A DNA stretch of 64,000 bases, taken from NCBI GenBank assembly GCA_963377175.1, contig CAUJNA010001002.1:251883-315882 (forward strand), read 5' to 3'. A program made the translations under genes and the position numbers. The notes beneath the pieces were generated by a model that was given only the letters and a program-made list of their open reading frames with translations, had not been told where the DNA came from and did no database searches. Below are positions 34,301-46,300 of this stretch, one piece after another. Within the stretch, counting starts at the first letter, position 1. Every line of letters begins with the position of its first letter. The DNA is from Effrenium voratum. Its lineage: Eukaryota; Sar; Dinophyceae; Suessiales; Symbiodiniaceae.

Positions 34301-37300
34301 ATGGCTCGTGTACGGGGGAGCTACGAGCCATATCCTCTTGGAAAAAAGCGAATTGAGTCAACTTCCTACCTGCAGGTGCGATCCAGTTCAAACGTTCTCG
34401 GATTCACAGCTGGGTTGCAGATTCACCTGTGCCACTTGCTCAAAACCCGGGTAGATGATCCGGTTAGGGGCAGTCCCAGCCAGAAATAATTAGTTGCGGA
34501 ACATTTCCGCCTTCTTGATTCTTGAAGCATGGCTCTGGGTAGACACGACCAGTTTTTGTTCACCCGAGTCGGTTTTGATTGCAAGTGGCTCACTCTCCAC
34601 TACCCCGGGTTCCCCTTTCTTGGTTAGGGAACCATCCGGTTCCTGAGGTGTTGAACTGACCCTTGCCTCTCCGAGCCTGACCCAGGAAAAATGGTGGCCC
34701 AGTCATGACCCGAGTTTCTTTCTTTTGGGCAGTCTGACCAACCATTTTTTAAGGGTCAGAAGGAGAGTCTAGTTGGTTGGTTTAGTGGTTGGTTCTCCAT
34801 TGAACATTGAACCCACAACTTAGTCACTTTGAGCCGGCGGTCAGAAAACGGAGAGCCCAGTTTCGAGCGACCATGCCAGTTGCGAGACCGCAGCTTTCCG
34901 AGTTGAACCATGGAACTTCTGGAGTTTCGTTCCAGGGGCTCAATTGGAACGAAGGATTCCCGCGCTGGGACCAAGGGAAGGAGTAGCTACGAGAAATTAG
35001 CTGTTGCACAGGCTGAGAACCAAGGTAAGAAACCCCGTTTCGCAGGGCAACTTTGTTACTGACATGAGATACATACGTATATACATGTTTATATAGATAG
35101 TGATGGAGTGGTTTGGATGTTGGAAGATGGGGTGGCTTGGGTATAGAGTTCTTGGGTATAGATCATGGAGTGAGTTCTTACGTTGGAAACTGGCCTTCCG
35201 GCGCCGCGTTGAGGATTTCAACAAACCCGGGGGTCAACGATTTGTTTTTTCTCTGAGAGACTGACGGAACGCGATGCACGCGAAGAAGATGGCAAGCCCA
35301 GGCACTAAGAAGAGCAATCGTGTCAGTGAATTCCTGGTCGAAGTCATGAAACGAAGAAACCCGTATATTAAGTAGAAGAAACCCGTAATCATTAAACCGG
35401 TATATTCAGAAACCCGTATATTTATTTTGATTCCTGGTCGAAATCATGAAAAGAAGAAACACGTAGAATTCGTATAGAAGGGTGACAGTGATCGTCTCGG
35501 CATGTGTCGCTATATGTTATTTGTTGGAAGTGTGATATTGAATGCGGGTCGACAAGAGACAAATCGGATTCTGTGCAGCCTGATTCACCTCCGAAGGCCC
35601 GAAGGGAACATTGAACCAATGCAACCAACCAAAGCTACCAATGGAGCTGGAACCTATGCAAGCCATTGAGCCAAACTTAGGAACCCTGATGGGTCCCATG
35701 AACCCATGAACCCATGCCATTTATCTACCAATAGAACTGGACCCTATGCAAGCCATTCCAAACTTCAAGCTGGGAACCCTGCTGATATTTGCTTGGATGA
35801 ATGCCGGTTAGCCTTAGGGTCCACACAGCCAGCTTTCCCCGCAACAGCCAGAGGCGATGGATGCCCCAATCGCAACCAAGCTTACTCAACCACAACTCCA
35901 TGGTAAATTGCAGTAACTTAGATAGCTTCCTGGTTCCCTTGCAATATTTGGGTCTGTCTCTAAGTGGGGGAAGCCCTTAAACTCGGTGTTTTCTATGTTG
36001 TTGTTCTCAAGTTAGGCCAATACTGTGGATGGACGAAATCCATCTCGCACCACCTAACAAAGCCCTGGAATGATGATTCCCCTGCAAATACCAACCAACG
36101 CGATGGTTTGAACCGTGATTTGAAAGTGGTGCGATTTCTGGATTTCGCAACCATCCCACAGTAATTGTGCCGAAGGGGGCCTGCGGACAGGAGGAGATGG
36201 CGAAGAAGCATAGCCATGCTCTCTTGGTGCAAAGCCTGGAGAGGAAAGTGGAGGAGGCCTTAGGGCAAAGCGGAAAGCGGAGTCCGAATGATTGAGTTGC
36301 TTACTCAAGTTTTTGGACTAGAGGGTTGGCTGGGGGAGGTAGCTGGGGGCTGGGAGTTACAAATGGATTGCAATCTACAGGTCACCAGCAAGTTACTAAC
36401 TTTGCCGAACACTCAAGTACCCTCCCACCAATTTAGAGGTAGCTGGGGGCTGGGGGTTACAAATGGATTGCAACCTACAACACTCAATTACTCAAGTAGC
36501 CTCCCACCAATTTAATGAACATGGAACCTGCCCCCCCTTTTTTCGCTGAAGGTTACATGGTCCAAGCCAGGGCCCCCCGAAACCTCGAGCGGTTCCATGT
36601 GAACAAAGGGTGGGAGGCTCGAGGTGTTGGGTCGTTTTGGGTGGCCCTAGCCCTCCCGAACTATGTCAACTGGAGGTCCAGAGGGCTCCCGGGCTCCCAG
36701 GCCGTAGTCTTTCCAGATGTTTTTGCGGGTGGATCACTCGGGGTTGACCCAACCTCTGTGATACGAGGTGGGAACCCCTGGTTTATACGGGGGGTGAGAG
36801 TCTTTGGGAGACCCTTTTTGCTGTATCACGGAAGTGGATTCCATTTCCCACAGCCCTGTTCCAGCATTTTTCGGGGGGGGCATGTGGCAAATACAGTTTG
36901 GGCGGCTCAAGAATTCATTGAGGAAGTTCCAACGGGCCAAGGTTGTTGGGTTTGCTTTTGCCCTTGGAAGTAACTATGGTTGTCACCCAGCAAAGCCTTG
37001 CTTGTATGTGGGTTATAACTAGGGTTGGCAACCTTGTTTCGTCCCAGACTATCTAAGCGGGCCGCTTTTAGTCGAGTCCTTTCGTTGGAGGGGCCCCATG
37101 GAATCTAGGTAAAAAAAGGCTGAATAGTCTCTTCATTCAAGGTGAGGAACCACCGATTAGTGTGACTCACCCCATTCACTCTATGGGATGCTCCCTGAAT
37201 TTGGCACAACGTGGCGAAAGCCAACCATGTTGAGACACACCATAGATACGTGGCTAAGTCATTAAGTCCCTTTTTGTCTTGCTGGTTCGGGTGGGACATG

Positions 37301-40300
37301 TCCAGGCACCTTGCAGGGTCCCCATGTTCCACAATGGGCTTGCGGGTCCCGACGCGGTACGTACCGCTCCGAAATTCGCGGATGCGAGCTTGGTTTGAGC
37401 AAGGGTAACTTCCGGCCAAGTCATAGGAAACAACCGCCAAAACTCACAAGTCGAGCTGTGAGAAACCACCCATAAGAACATGTATGTTGATGTGGGTCAG
37501 AAATAGGTGCCCTGGTACACGGAAGCAACAACTAAACCCTGCAGTGTGACGGTTTAATGTTGACCCATTCCCCTGTATATTGCTACGCTTTTGAACAGCC
37601 TCACTCCCTGAGTTCTTGGACTTTATACTTTTTGGGTTTGGTTGCCATTTTAGCGGTAATACACAAAAACAACGGGTACGGGTTTTTGCCCAGTCCACTC
37701 ATTCGAGGCTTTCTAGGACCTGGGCCACGTTGATCCAGGTACATGGCATAGGTAGCCCATCGTGGCTTGCGGCTTGCAAGCGCCGTCGGCTTACCCAAAA
37801 AAGGGTCCTGGTACTTGACACGCAAATTCTTACCCTCCTTTCCACGTTGCCATGGACTTGACAGGGACCCGGTCCCTCCAAGACGAAACTGATGTTCGTT
37901 TGGCCCTCCATGGTAAGGGGAGGCATGGGAGAAATGTGGCGCTTTACGAACATTAGTCAAAAGGAGTCACTTATCCTAAAGGTGCGTGTCGCAATACTTG
38001 CATATTTTACCCCGGTGGTATTAAATGGAATCTATCTTTGGAGCTTTTGTTATAGTGTTTCCTAAAGACTTGATCAAATGGAGGTACTCGTCGCCCTTTT
38101 TCGGCTGCAATGCCTCTCTTGCAAGTTGGCATTACATGTCTAGTCATACCCTTATGCATTCCTTGTTCAATCTGCCAATTGATCTTGTGAGGCTGAGCTG
38201 CTCTATCTGAATCGGTCACAAAGTGATTTGGGGGAGCTATTGCAGCCTAGTAGTGACTATGAGTGACAAACGAGCGACTGTCATCAGATAACCCTCAATT
38301 CGTGGTTTGGATGAAGGTTTGGCAATTTGAACTCTTGGTGTTTGTAGAGGGTAGGGTTAGACAGATCCGCATTCTGTATCGCTGACTTTGCCAGGCTGGC
38401 AAGGAGCAACAGCAGAAGAAGGGGTTCAAGGCGCGAGGTTTTGCGAGAAGCCAAGTGTTCTAGGGGTGGATTCCTTTTCTTAGCTACCAGAATAGACGAG
38501 CCAACCATCTTCCTTGGTGGTTCCCAGCCGTGTTTCTAGGGGTTGATTCCTTTTCCATTCTTTTCAACCATCGTTCTTTCCAAACTCCGGATCCGTTTTC
38601 AACCTGGGTTTTCTGAGGTTTTCTAGAAAGATTCGGATCCCTGGAGTCAGCATGATGGAAATGGAAGGTACCCCTAGAAACACGGCTGGAGGTTAAATGG
38701 GATGTCAACAAAATCCGGGGGGGGGGATTTGGCGTAGAGGGCGTGTTTCGTCAATCGGTCTTTGGCCAATCCGTGTGTTCTATTTGTGGGAAGGAGGACT
38801 TGGCTTGGGCGTTTGTAATGTTGACCCCGGTTACAAAGAAAAACACGGGTTGTATGGGAATGAACCCAGGGATTCCCTTCAAAGAAACCACCAGTCGGAT
38901 GCTTTATAAGGGGCATTCCAATTCTCATTGCCTGCATCTCTCGCACCAAGGAACACTTTGGTGCATTTTGCCAAGGGATGTCAGGACTTTCACTTGTTAC
39001 CAACGAAGAGGGATTTTCCGTATTAAAAAACTAAAAGTTAGTTAATTTTAGCAGGGCAGAAGGCAGCCGAGGTAGGGCCTTGAACCCTAAGATGGGTGGC
39101 TTTCCGTTTAACCCGCAAATGTGCCTTGCTCTTTGGTGTCCATGCATTCCAACCCACAAAACAAATCAGGACAATGACTCTAAAACGACTGTTGAACAAC
39201 TTGGTGTTGGGTGAAAAAAACGAGGGTGGACCAGACTGAGTCTATCGCCCGTTTGGGACGGATGCCGGGGCACTCACCAAGTTTCCCACAAAAGCCAGCA
39301 AACGCACCCGAATCTTCCTGTTGCCTTCGCGGGAACCGCATATGTTGAGCATGACTTAAACGCTGAGTTCGAGGTTTGGGCAAATGGGTCTCCCGCCGTT
39401 TTGCCGGTTTGAAGAGGGCAACCAAACGAACACAGTCGCCTTTGCCATTTTTGCCCCCTCCATTTTAGAAGATACCCACACTCCCGTGCAAAAACAAACA
39501 ACATGGAACCCCCAAAGAGCGTAGGTTTCCTCTGAAAGTCATGTCATTTGGGGCTTCATGTCAACTAGCCGGACAGTAGTTGTTTTTGTTTTTGCTTTGG
39601 AGAATGGGTGTTTCTCAGAATATCCCTTGGTTGGTGGTTTGGATTGGTGGTCCATGGATTTGCGCATGGCAGGCCCCTCCTAATCTCCAAGCCACCAATG
39701 CAAACCACCAATCTGGGGGAAGCCGATTTTCTCACTGCCCAGTTCAGTCCATGACCAATTGGCTCAGTCCGAATAAGTCAACCGAAGTCCATGATCTATC
39801 TTCTGGCATGGTCCAGGGAAAGCCTGGACATGAGGGGGGGGGAGCTTTGATTTCGGGACCTGAATCCCTGGGGCCTTCAACAGTGTCTTTTGTTTGGCTC
39901 TAAGCACACACCCAAATCATGTGCCAACGGGCAGCACGTGGCGGCACCAGGGTCCAAACTGGGGCCACGTATCTGTTTGTCCCCTTTGTAGTGGTTTCCC
40001 ACCATGGATTCAGATTGACCAGCACTCCGTGTTGAACAGCCCAGGAAAATGATTTGGGCATTCGCTACCGAAACAGAAACTACATGGATTTGGGAAGCAT
40101 TCCCTGAAGATTCCGCCCGTTGCAAGGATGTGTTATACGTGGTTTTTGCCCGCAACAAAGCCATGGCGTCAAGTATCGCCTAGTTGGCGGTTGGATTGGT
40201 GGTTTCGGGATTCGAGTTCTTGGTTGTTGTAGAGGGAAAATGGGAACCCCCCCCCAACGAGTAAACTACCGATCCAAACCACCAAATGGGCGGGAAACTG

Positions 40301-43300
40301 ATACGGGGTCTTTGCCCAGATAGGTTCCGGAGTAGTTCAGAGCAGCTTTCAGGGAGGTTTCGGGAGCAGTTCCAAGTGGGTTAAGGGGAGTTCTTGGGGA
40401 TACCCGGATTTACTTTTTATGTTTTGGAGGCAAGTTCCGTTGCCTCAGAAAAAAACCTACCTAGAGTCTCCATGACCCCTAGAAAAATGGGGTCATGACC
40501 CCTTAATTTTGGGCAATGACCCTATTTTTAAGGGTGATGGAGAGTCTAGGTATGTATATATATATATATATGAGCCACGGACAAAACACGCGTAGACCAC
40601 TTTATCAAGACGGGGCACGCTTTTGAGTAACACATCCCAAAACCATGGAAAACGATGAGGTCTCCCCCAAAAACGATAACCCTTAGCTAACACACGGCTC
40701 TATAATAACCCCTGCAGTTGCAACTTAGTTAGGGTGGGACCCTTGCGTGGCCACCGTAAAACAAGAAGGCGAGTCGCCACTTTCGAGCTGGAGCTGCCAA
40801 GGTGTGCTTCATAAATACGACACTTGTACTGGAAGCTGGAGCTGCGGAAGTGTATTTCGCGTACTTGACTTGTACTACAAAGTTGCGATTTTCGAGCTGG
40901 AGATGCGGAAGTGTACTTCGCGTACTAGACTTGTACTACAAAGTTGCAATTTTCGAGCTGGAGCTGCGGAAGTGTACTTCGCGTACTAGACTTGTACTAC
41001 AAAGTTGCGATTTTCGAGCTGGAGCTGCGGAAGTGTAATTCGCGTACCAGACTTGTACTACAAAGTTGCGATTTTCGAGCTGGAGCTGCGGAAGTGTACT
41101 TCCCGTACTAGACTTGTACTACAAAAGTTGCAGTTTTCGAGCTGGAGCTGCGGAAGTGTACTTCGCGTACTAGACTTGTACTACAAAGATGCGATTTTCG
41201 AGCTGGAGCTGCGGAAGTGTAATTCGCGTACTAGACTTGTACTACAAAGTTTCGGTTTTCGAGCTGGAGCTGCGGAAGTGTACTTCGCTTACTAGACTTT
41301 TGCTGCAAAGTTGCGATTTTCGAGCTGGAGCTGCGGAAGTGTACTTCGCGTGCTAGACTTGTACTACACAGTTGCGATTTTCGAGCTGGAGCTGCGGAAG
41401 TGTACTTCGCGTACCAGACTTGTACTACAAAGTTGCGATTTTCGAGCTGGAGCTGCGGAAGTGTAATTCGCGTACCAGACTTGTACTACAAAGTTGTGAT
41501 TTTCGAGCTGGAGATGCGGAAGTGTGCTTCGCGTACTAGGCTTGTACTACAAAGTTGCGATTCTCGAGCTGGAGCTGCGGAATTGCACTTCGCGTACTAG
41601 ACTTGTACTACAAAGTTGCGATTTTCGAGCTGGAGATGCGGAAGTGTACTTCGCGTACTAGACTTGTTCTACAAAGTTGCAATTTTCGAGCTGGAGCTGC
41701 GGAAGTGTACTTCGCGTACTAGACTTGTACTACAAAGATGCGATTTTCGAGCTGGAGCTGCGGAAGTACTGGACTTGTACTACAAAGTTGCGGTTTTCGA
41801 GCTGGAGCTGCGGAAGTGTACTTAGCGTACTAGACTTGTACTACAAAGTTGCGATTTTCAAGCTGGAGCTGCGGAAGTGTATTTTGTGTGTTAAGCTTGT
41901 ACTACAAAGTTGTGATTTTCGAGCTGGAGCTGCGGAAGTGTACTTCGCGTACTAGACTTGTACTACAAAGTTGCGATTTTCAAGCTGGAGCTGCGGCAGT
42001 GTACTTCGCGTACTAGACTTGTACTACAAAGTTGCGATTTTCGATCTGGAGATGCGGAAGTGTACTTCGCGTACTAGACTTGTACTACAAAGTTGCGATT
42101 TTCGAGCTGGAGATGCGGAAGTGTACTTCGCGTACTAGACTTGTGCTACAAAGTTACGGTTTTCCAGCTGGAGATGCGGAAGTGTACTTCGCGTACTAGG
42201 CTTGTACTACAAAGTTGCGATTTTCGAGCTGGAGCTGCGGAAGTGTAATTCGCGTACTAGACTTGTACTACAAAGTTGCGGTTTTCGAGCTGGAGCTGCG
42301 GAAGTGTACTTCGCTTACTAGACTTTTGCTGCAAAGTTGCGATTTTCGAGCTGGAGCTGCGGAAGTGTACTTCGCGTACTAGACTTGTACTACACAGTTA
42401 CGATTTTCGAGCTGGAGCTGCGGAAGTAAGTGTACTTCGCGTACCAGACTTGTACTACAAAGTTGCGATTTTCGAGCTGTAGATGCGGAAGTGTACTTCG
42501 CGTACTAGGCTTGTACTACAAAGGTTTTTTTTGAGCTGGAGATGCGGAAGTCTACTTCGCGTACTAGACTTGTACTACAAAGTTGCCGTTTTCCAGCTGG
42601 AGATGCGGAAGTGTACTTCGCGTACTAGACTTGTACTACAAAGTTGCGACTTTCGAGCTGGAGCTGTGGAAGGTGTACTTCGCGTACTAGGCTTGTACTA
42701 CAAAGTTGCAATTTTCGAGCTGGAGCTGCGGAAGTGTACTTCGCGCACTAGACTTGTGCTACAAAGTTGCGATTTTCGAGCTGGAGCTGCGGAAGTGTAC
42801 TTCGCGTACTAGACTTGTCATGCTACAAAGTTGCGATTTTCGAGCTGGACCTTCAAAAGTGTACTTCGCGTACTAAACTTGTACTACAAAGTTGCGATTT
42901 TCGAGCTGGAGGAGCTGTGGAAGTGTACTTCCCGTACTAGACTTGTACTACAAAGTTGCGGTTTTCGAGCTGGAGCTGCGGAAGTGTCCTTCGCGCACTA
43001 GACTTGTACTACAAAGTTGCGATTTTCGAGCTGGAGCTGCGGAAGTGTACTTCCCGTACTAGACTTGTACTACAAAGTTGCGATTTTCGAGCTGGAGCTG
43101 CGGAAGTGTATTTCGCGTACTAGACTTGTACTACAAAGTTGTGATTTTCGAGCTGGAGCTACGGAAGTGTACTTCGTGTACTAGACTTGTACCACAAAGT
43201 TGCGATTTTCGAGCCGGACCTGCCAAAGTTCGAAAACACTGTAAAACGATGAGGTCTCCCCCAAAAACGATGACGTTAAAAAAAGTACTGAGGCCAAGTA

Positions 43301-46300
43301 AAGGGTTTCGTCCGCTCCTCATATGTATATATATATATATATTTGTATATCACTGCTGGTTTTACCCTCTCTGGTCCAAACCAGCCGAAACGTCGAAGGG
43401 TTCCACGAGTCTTGGGCCCTCAAAATGGGTTGTTTTCAAGGGTAGTCCGGGCTAGAGCCCGGAAACCCTGCATTGCAGAACTGAGCCTTAGGGTTGGAAC
43501 CAGGTGTCCCGTGCTTCACTTGAGATTGGGAACCTTGGGAACCGCTTTTATCTCCGACAGGCCAAGAAGCTCCAGGACAAGGCGGGTATCCAGCCAGCGT
43601 GGTTAAGCCAGGAGCTACCGAAAAGCACCAGAAAACCAAGGGCAGGAGGTGCGCCCAAAAACACGGTGGTGTATGGGAAAAGCCTGGTTTTGCAAGATTG
43701 TTGTTTTGCGTGCGGGGTTTTGTTTTTCGGTGTGTGTGCAGAAAAATAAACACGGTTTACGTGTTTGTTGACTGGTCCAAACGAAGTTCTTCCTGCCAGC
43801 ACCAGGTTTTTTGAAAAGCAAACTGAAAAACACAGGTTGGTTCTAGTTTTGGTAGCCTGAGCAGGGCTGGTTACCCATCTACCCTCTGCAAGAACCAGGG
43901 CTTCAAATACCCAAGCCACCAATCCAAACCAGCAACCAAGGGGCTCCAAACCACCAAGAGAGAATCTTATCCATGGTGGTGGAAGGCTTTTAGCAAACTG
44001 CATGATGCCAAGGGGGGAAAGTATAGAACATTATGGAACCCTGCGCACTTTTGCAGCTTCTCAGTTCAGAGTTGGTCATTCTGATTTGCCCAGATGCCAA
44101 GTTTCGGATGTTTGCCCAGATTCCCATGTTTGGATGTTTGCCCAGATTCCCATGTTCGGATGTTTGCCCACATTCCAATTTTCGGGTGTTTCGGGACGCA
44201 CATACTCCCAGTGCCTTTTTTGGCCCTGTTTTCTGGAGGGTTACCAACAGGACACCTATATGATGAAAACAAGTACCTAGACTCTCCTTCTGACCCTAAA
44301 AAAATGGTTGGTCATTGCCCAAAAGAAAGATTCGGGTCAAATGGGCCAATTCTTTTTCTAGGGGTCAGAAAGGAGACTCTAGGCAGGGATTTCCAAACCA
44401 AACCAAGCGTCTCGCGTCTCGGAGGCCGCTGCGGCGGGGGACCTGGGAGATACCAAGGCGGAAGCCGAGCGAGCGATGGCCGATGGCAGGGCGTGATTCG
44501 ACACCAAGGCGATGGCACATCTACCTAGACTCTCCTTCTGACCCTTGAAAAAGGGGGTCATTTGACCGAATCTTTCTTTTGGGCAATGACCAACCATTTT
44601 TTAAGGGTCAGAAGGAGAGTCTAGGTAGGTCCCCCAGCCAGGTGCCCTTCTCGACCGTTTCTTTTTCTGGGAGGGTTAAACCAAGGTCATTGGTTTGGAT
44701 TGGGAGTTGAAGCCCTGGTTCTGGTAAAGGGTTGGGAAACCCCTCCAATACAACAGACAAAATCCAGCATTTGGGTTGACTGGCCCATGAGAACCCAACG
44801 GACCATTTGCATCGAAGGGTTGCTAGGTCGGTCCCCCAGTGCCCTTTTACCCTTTTTCGCGGGGAGCGGGGGAGGGTTCCCCTACTAAAATAGACGAAAA
44901 AGAAAAAGGTTGGTACCAACTTGTTCTAGCCTCTCTTACTGGAGGACCTGGAACCCCCTGAAAAGTGGTTGCTGGACACAAACCCCCCACCTAAAAGATA
45001 TCCACCAGAGGGTCCCTAATTGAGATTCATGCCCACATACATGGATGTTGCATCTGGTTTTTACGCTTCTTGGTTGTTTTTATGTTCATTTTTAGTAGGC
45101 TGCAAAAAGCAACGGTTCTTGCTACCAAGGGTTGGAAAGGACATGGAACATGCTGGATTTCTGGACATGTGCCAAACAAAGAAACCAACATGCCAGGCTG
45201 AACCAATCTTTTCTGCCGGGGCTCGGAGTCTGTCAATGGCTCATCGAGTGAGTGAGGGGAGTCCTGGGAAGCGAATTCCTTTCACTTGCGTGCCAGTTTA
45301 ACACGTGACCTGGAGTCCTCGTTTTTTTTTGTTTGGCGGGATCCCCAGTGGTGTTCTTCTTGGTTTCCCTTTTAAACTAGAAAAGGGCACCCTCAAAACA
45401 TACATGCCCTTCTGACCCGCATCAAAAATGGGTTGCCCCTTTCTTTGGGGTGACCAATCAGTTGTAAAGGGATTGGTGGTTCTTGGAGCTTTTACATCCC
45501 CACAAGGGGCAAAACTCGCTCGCGGTCGGCAGTTGTTTAGGAGACATGGGTGTTTATTCCCCCCCCCCCCCCCAAAAAAAAAAAAGAGACTTCGGTTTTC
45601 CTTTTGGTTCCTTTTGGTTTCCCTTCCAGACAAAGGGGTCCTCCAAAAAAAAAACAAGCCCACATCTTTCAGATGTTCCATGGCCGGATCCGAAATATGT
45701 CTGACTTTCGGTCTTTGGCTAGACAGGTAGGGTTCCATTGAAGGTACGACAATCCTTTCCTTTTCGCAGTGGCATCGACCCCCGCATGCTTACTGGAAAT
45801 TCTTTGGACAGGCTGGCTTGGAGACGGCCGGGATCCCCAAAAATCGTCTGACCTTTGCCCAAATTGTCCCGGACGGAGTGCGCATGCATGGCTGGATGAG
45901 CGTTTGCCAACGAATCCCACAGCTTGTGCCATAGAGGGAAGGGAATAGTTCTTCCCATTGATCTACCAGATTACCAGCTTTCTGTATGAGGGTTCGACAT
46001 GGAGTGGCTGTTTTGCCTTCTAAAATAGGGTTGCTTCGCCGAGCCTGAAAGCGACCAACCTTATCCTCTTTCCAAAAAAAATAGAAGTGCACAGGGAGTT
46101 ATAGAAGTGCACAGGAGGGTTTGGGCAGACTGCCGTCTTCGAAAGTTTCCGTTTTGCTGGACATAGGGTACCTGGCTGGCTTTGGGGACAAGGTTGCCCT
46201 GAAATCGATGACGAAAACGCCTCAAACAGGCACTTCCTTGTCGAGGCAACCACAACAAGACTGATGGAGGCCCTGAAAAGCGGCCTTCTACCCGGCACCA

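Larger units (their letters stand above)
34006..36190 (+). other. Gene C intron 12
   Basis: GC-AG, phase 0. Holds I (34426), a partial A (34705), F (34784), a tandem duplication (35326) and a B (36021) whose right end is 28 bp before exon 13. 35480-36000 is unassigned except two ccatgaacccatg repeats near 35696. Confidence 0.5.
36257..38394 (+). other. Gene C intron 13
   Basis: GC-AG, phase 0. Holds a tandem duplication (36337), K (36752) and C (37600). 36850-37590 and 37720-38380 are unassigned. Confidence 0.5.
38431..43560 (+). other. Gene C intron 14 with satellite array
   Basis: GC-AG, phase 0, the longest intron (5.1 kb). Holds O (38524), L (38862), a partial F (39015), G (39622, 40177), A (40457), (TA)n tracts and the 61-bp array. 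39080-39600 and 39740-40170 are unassigned. ggtttgaagagggcaaccaa at 39406 also occurs at 9729. Confidence 0.5.
43582..44424 (+). other. Gene C intron 15
   Basis: GC-AG, phase 0, one of the shorter introns. Holds a reversed G (43865), a 27-bp tandem repeat (44087) and an A copy (44275) ending 40 bp before exon 16. Confidence 0.55.

Noticed and set aside
40747..43455. Several 60-125-codon frames ([12 protein letters not shown] and [12 protein letters not shown] peptides)
   Set aside because: They come from a 61-bp satellite whose unit is not a multiple of three; stops recur every third unit in each frame.
44087..44195. CRISPR-like spaced repeat
   Set aside because: Simple head-to-tail 27-bp tandem units without unique spacers.
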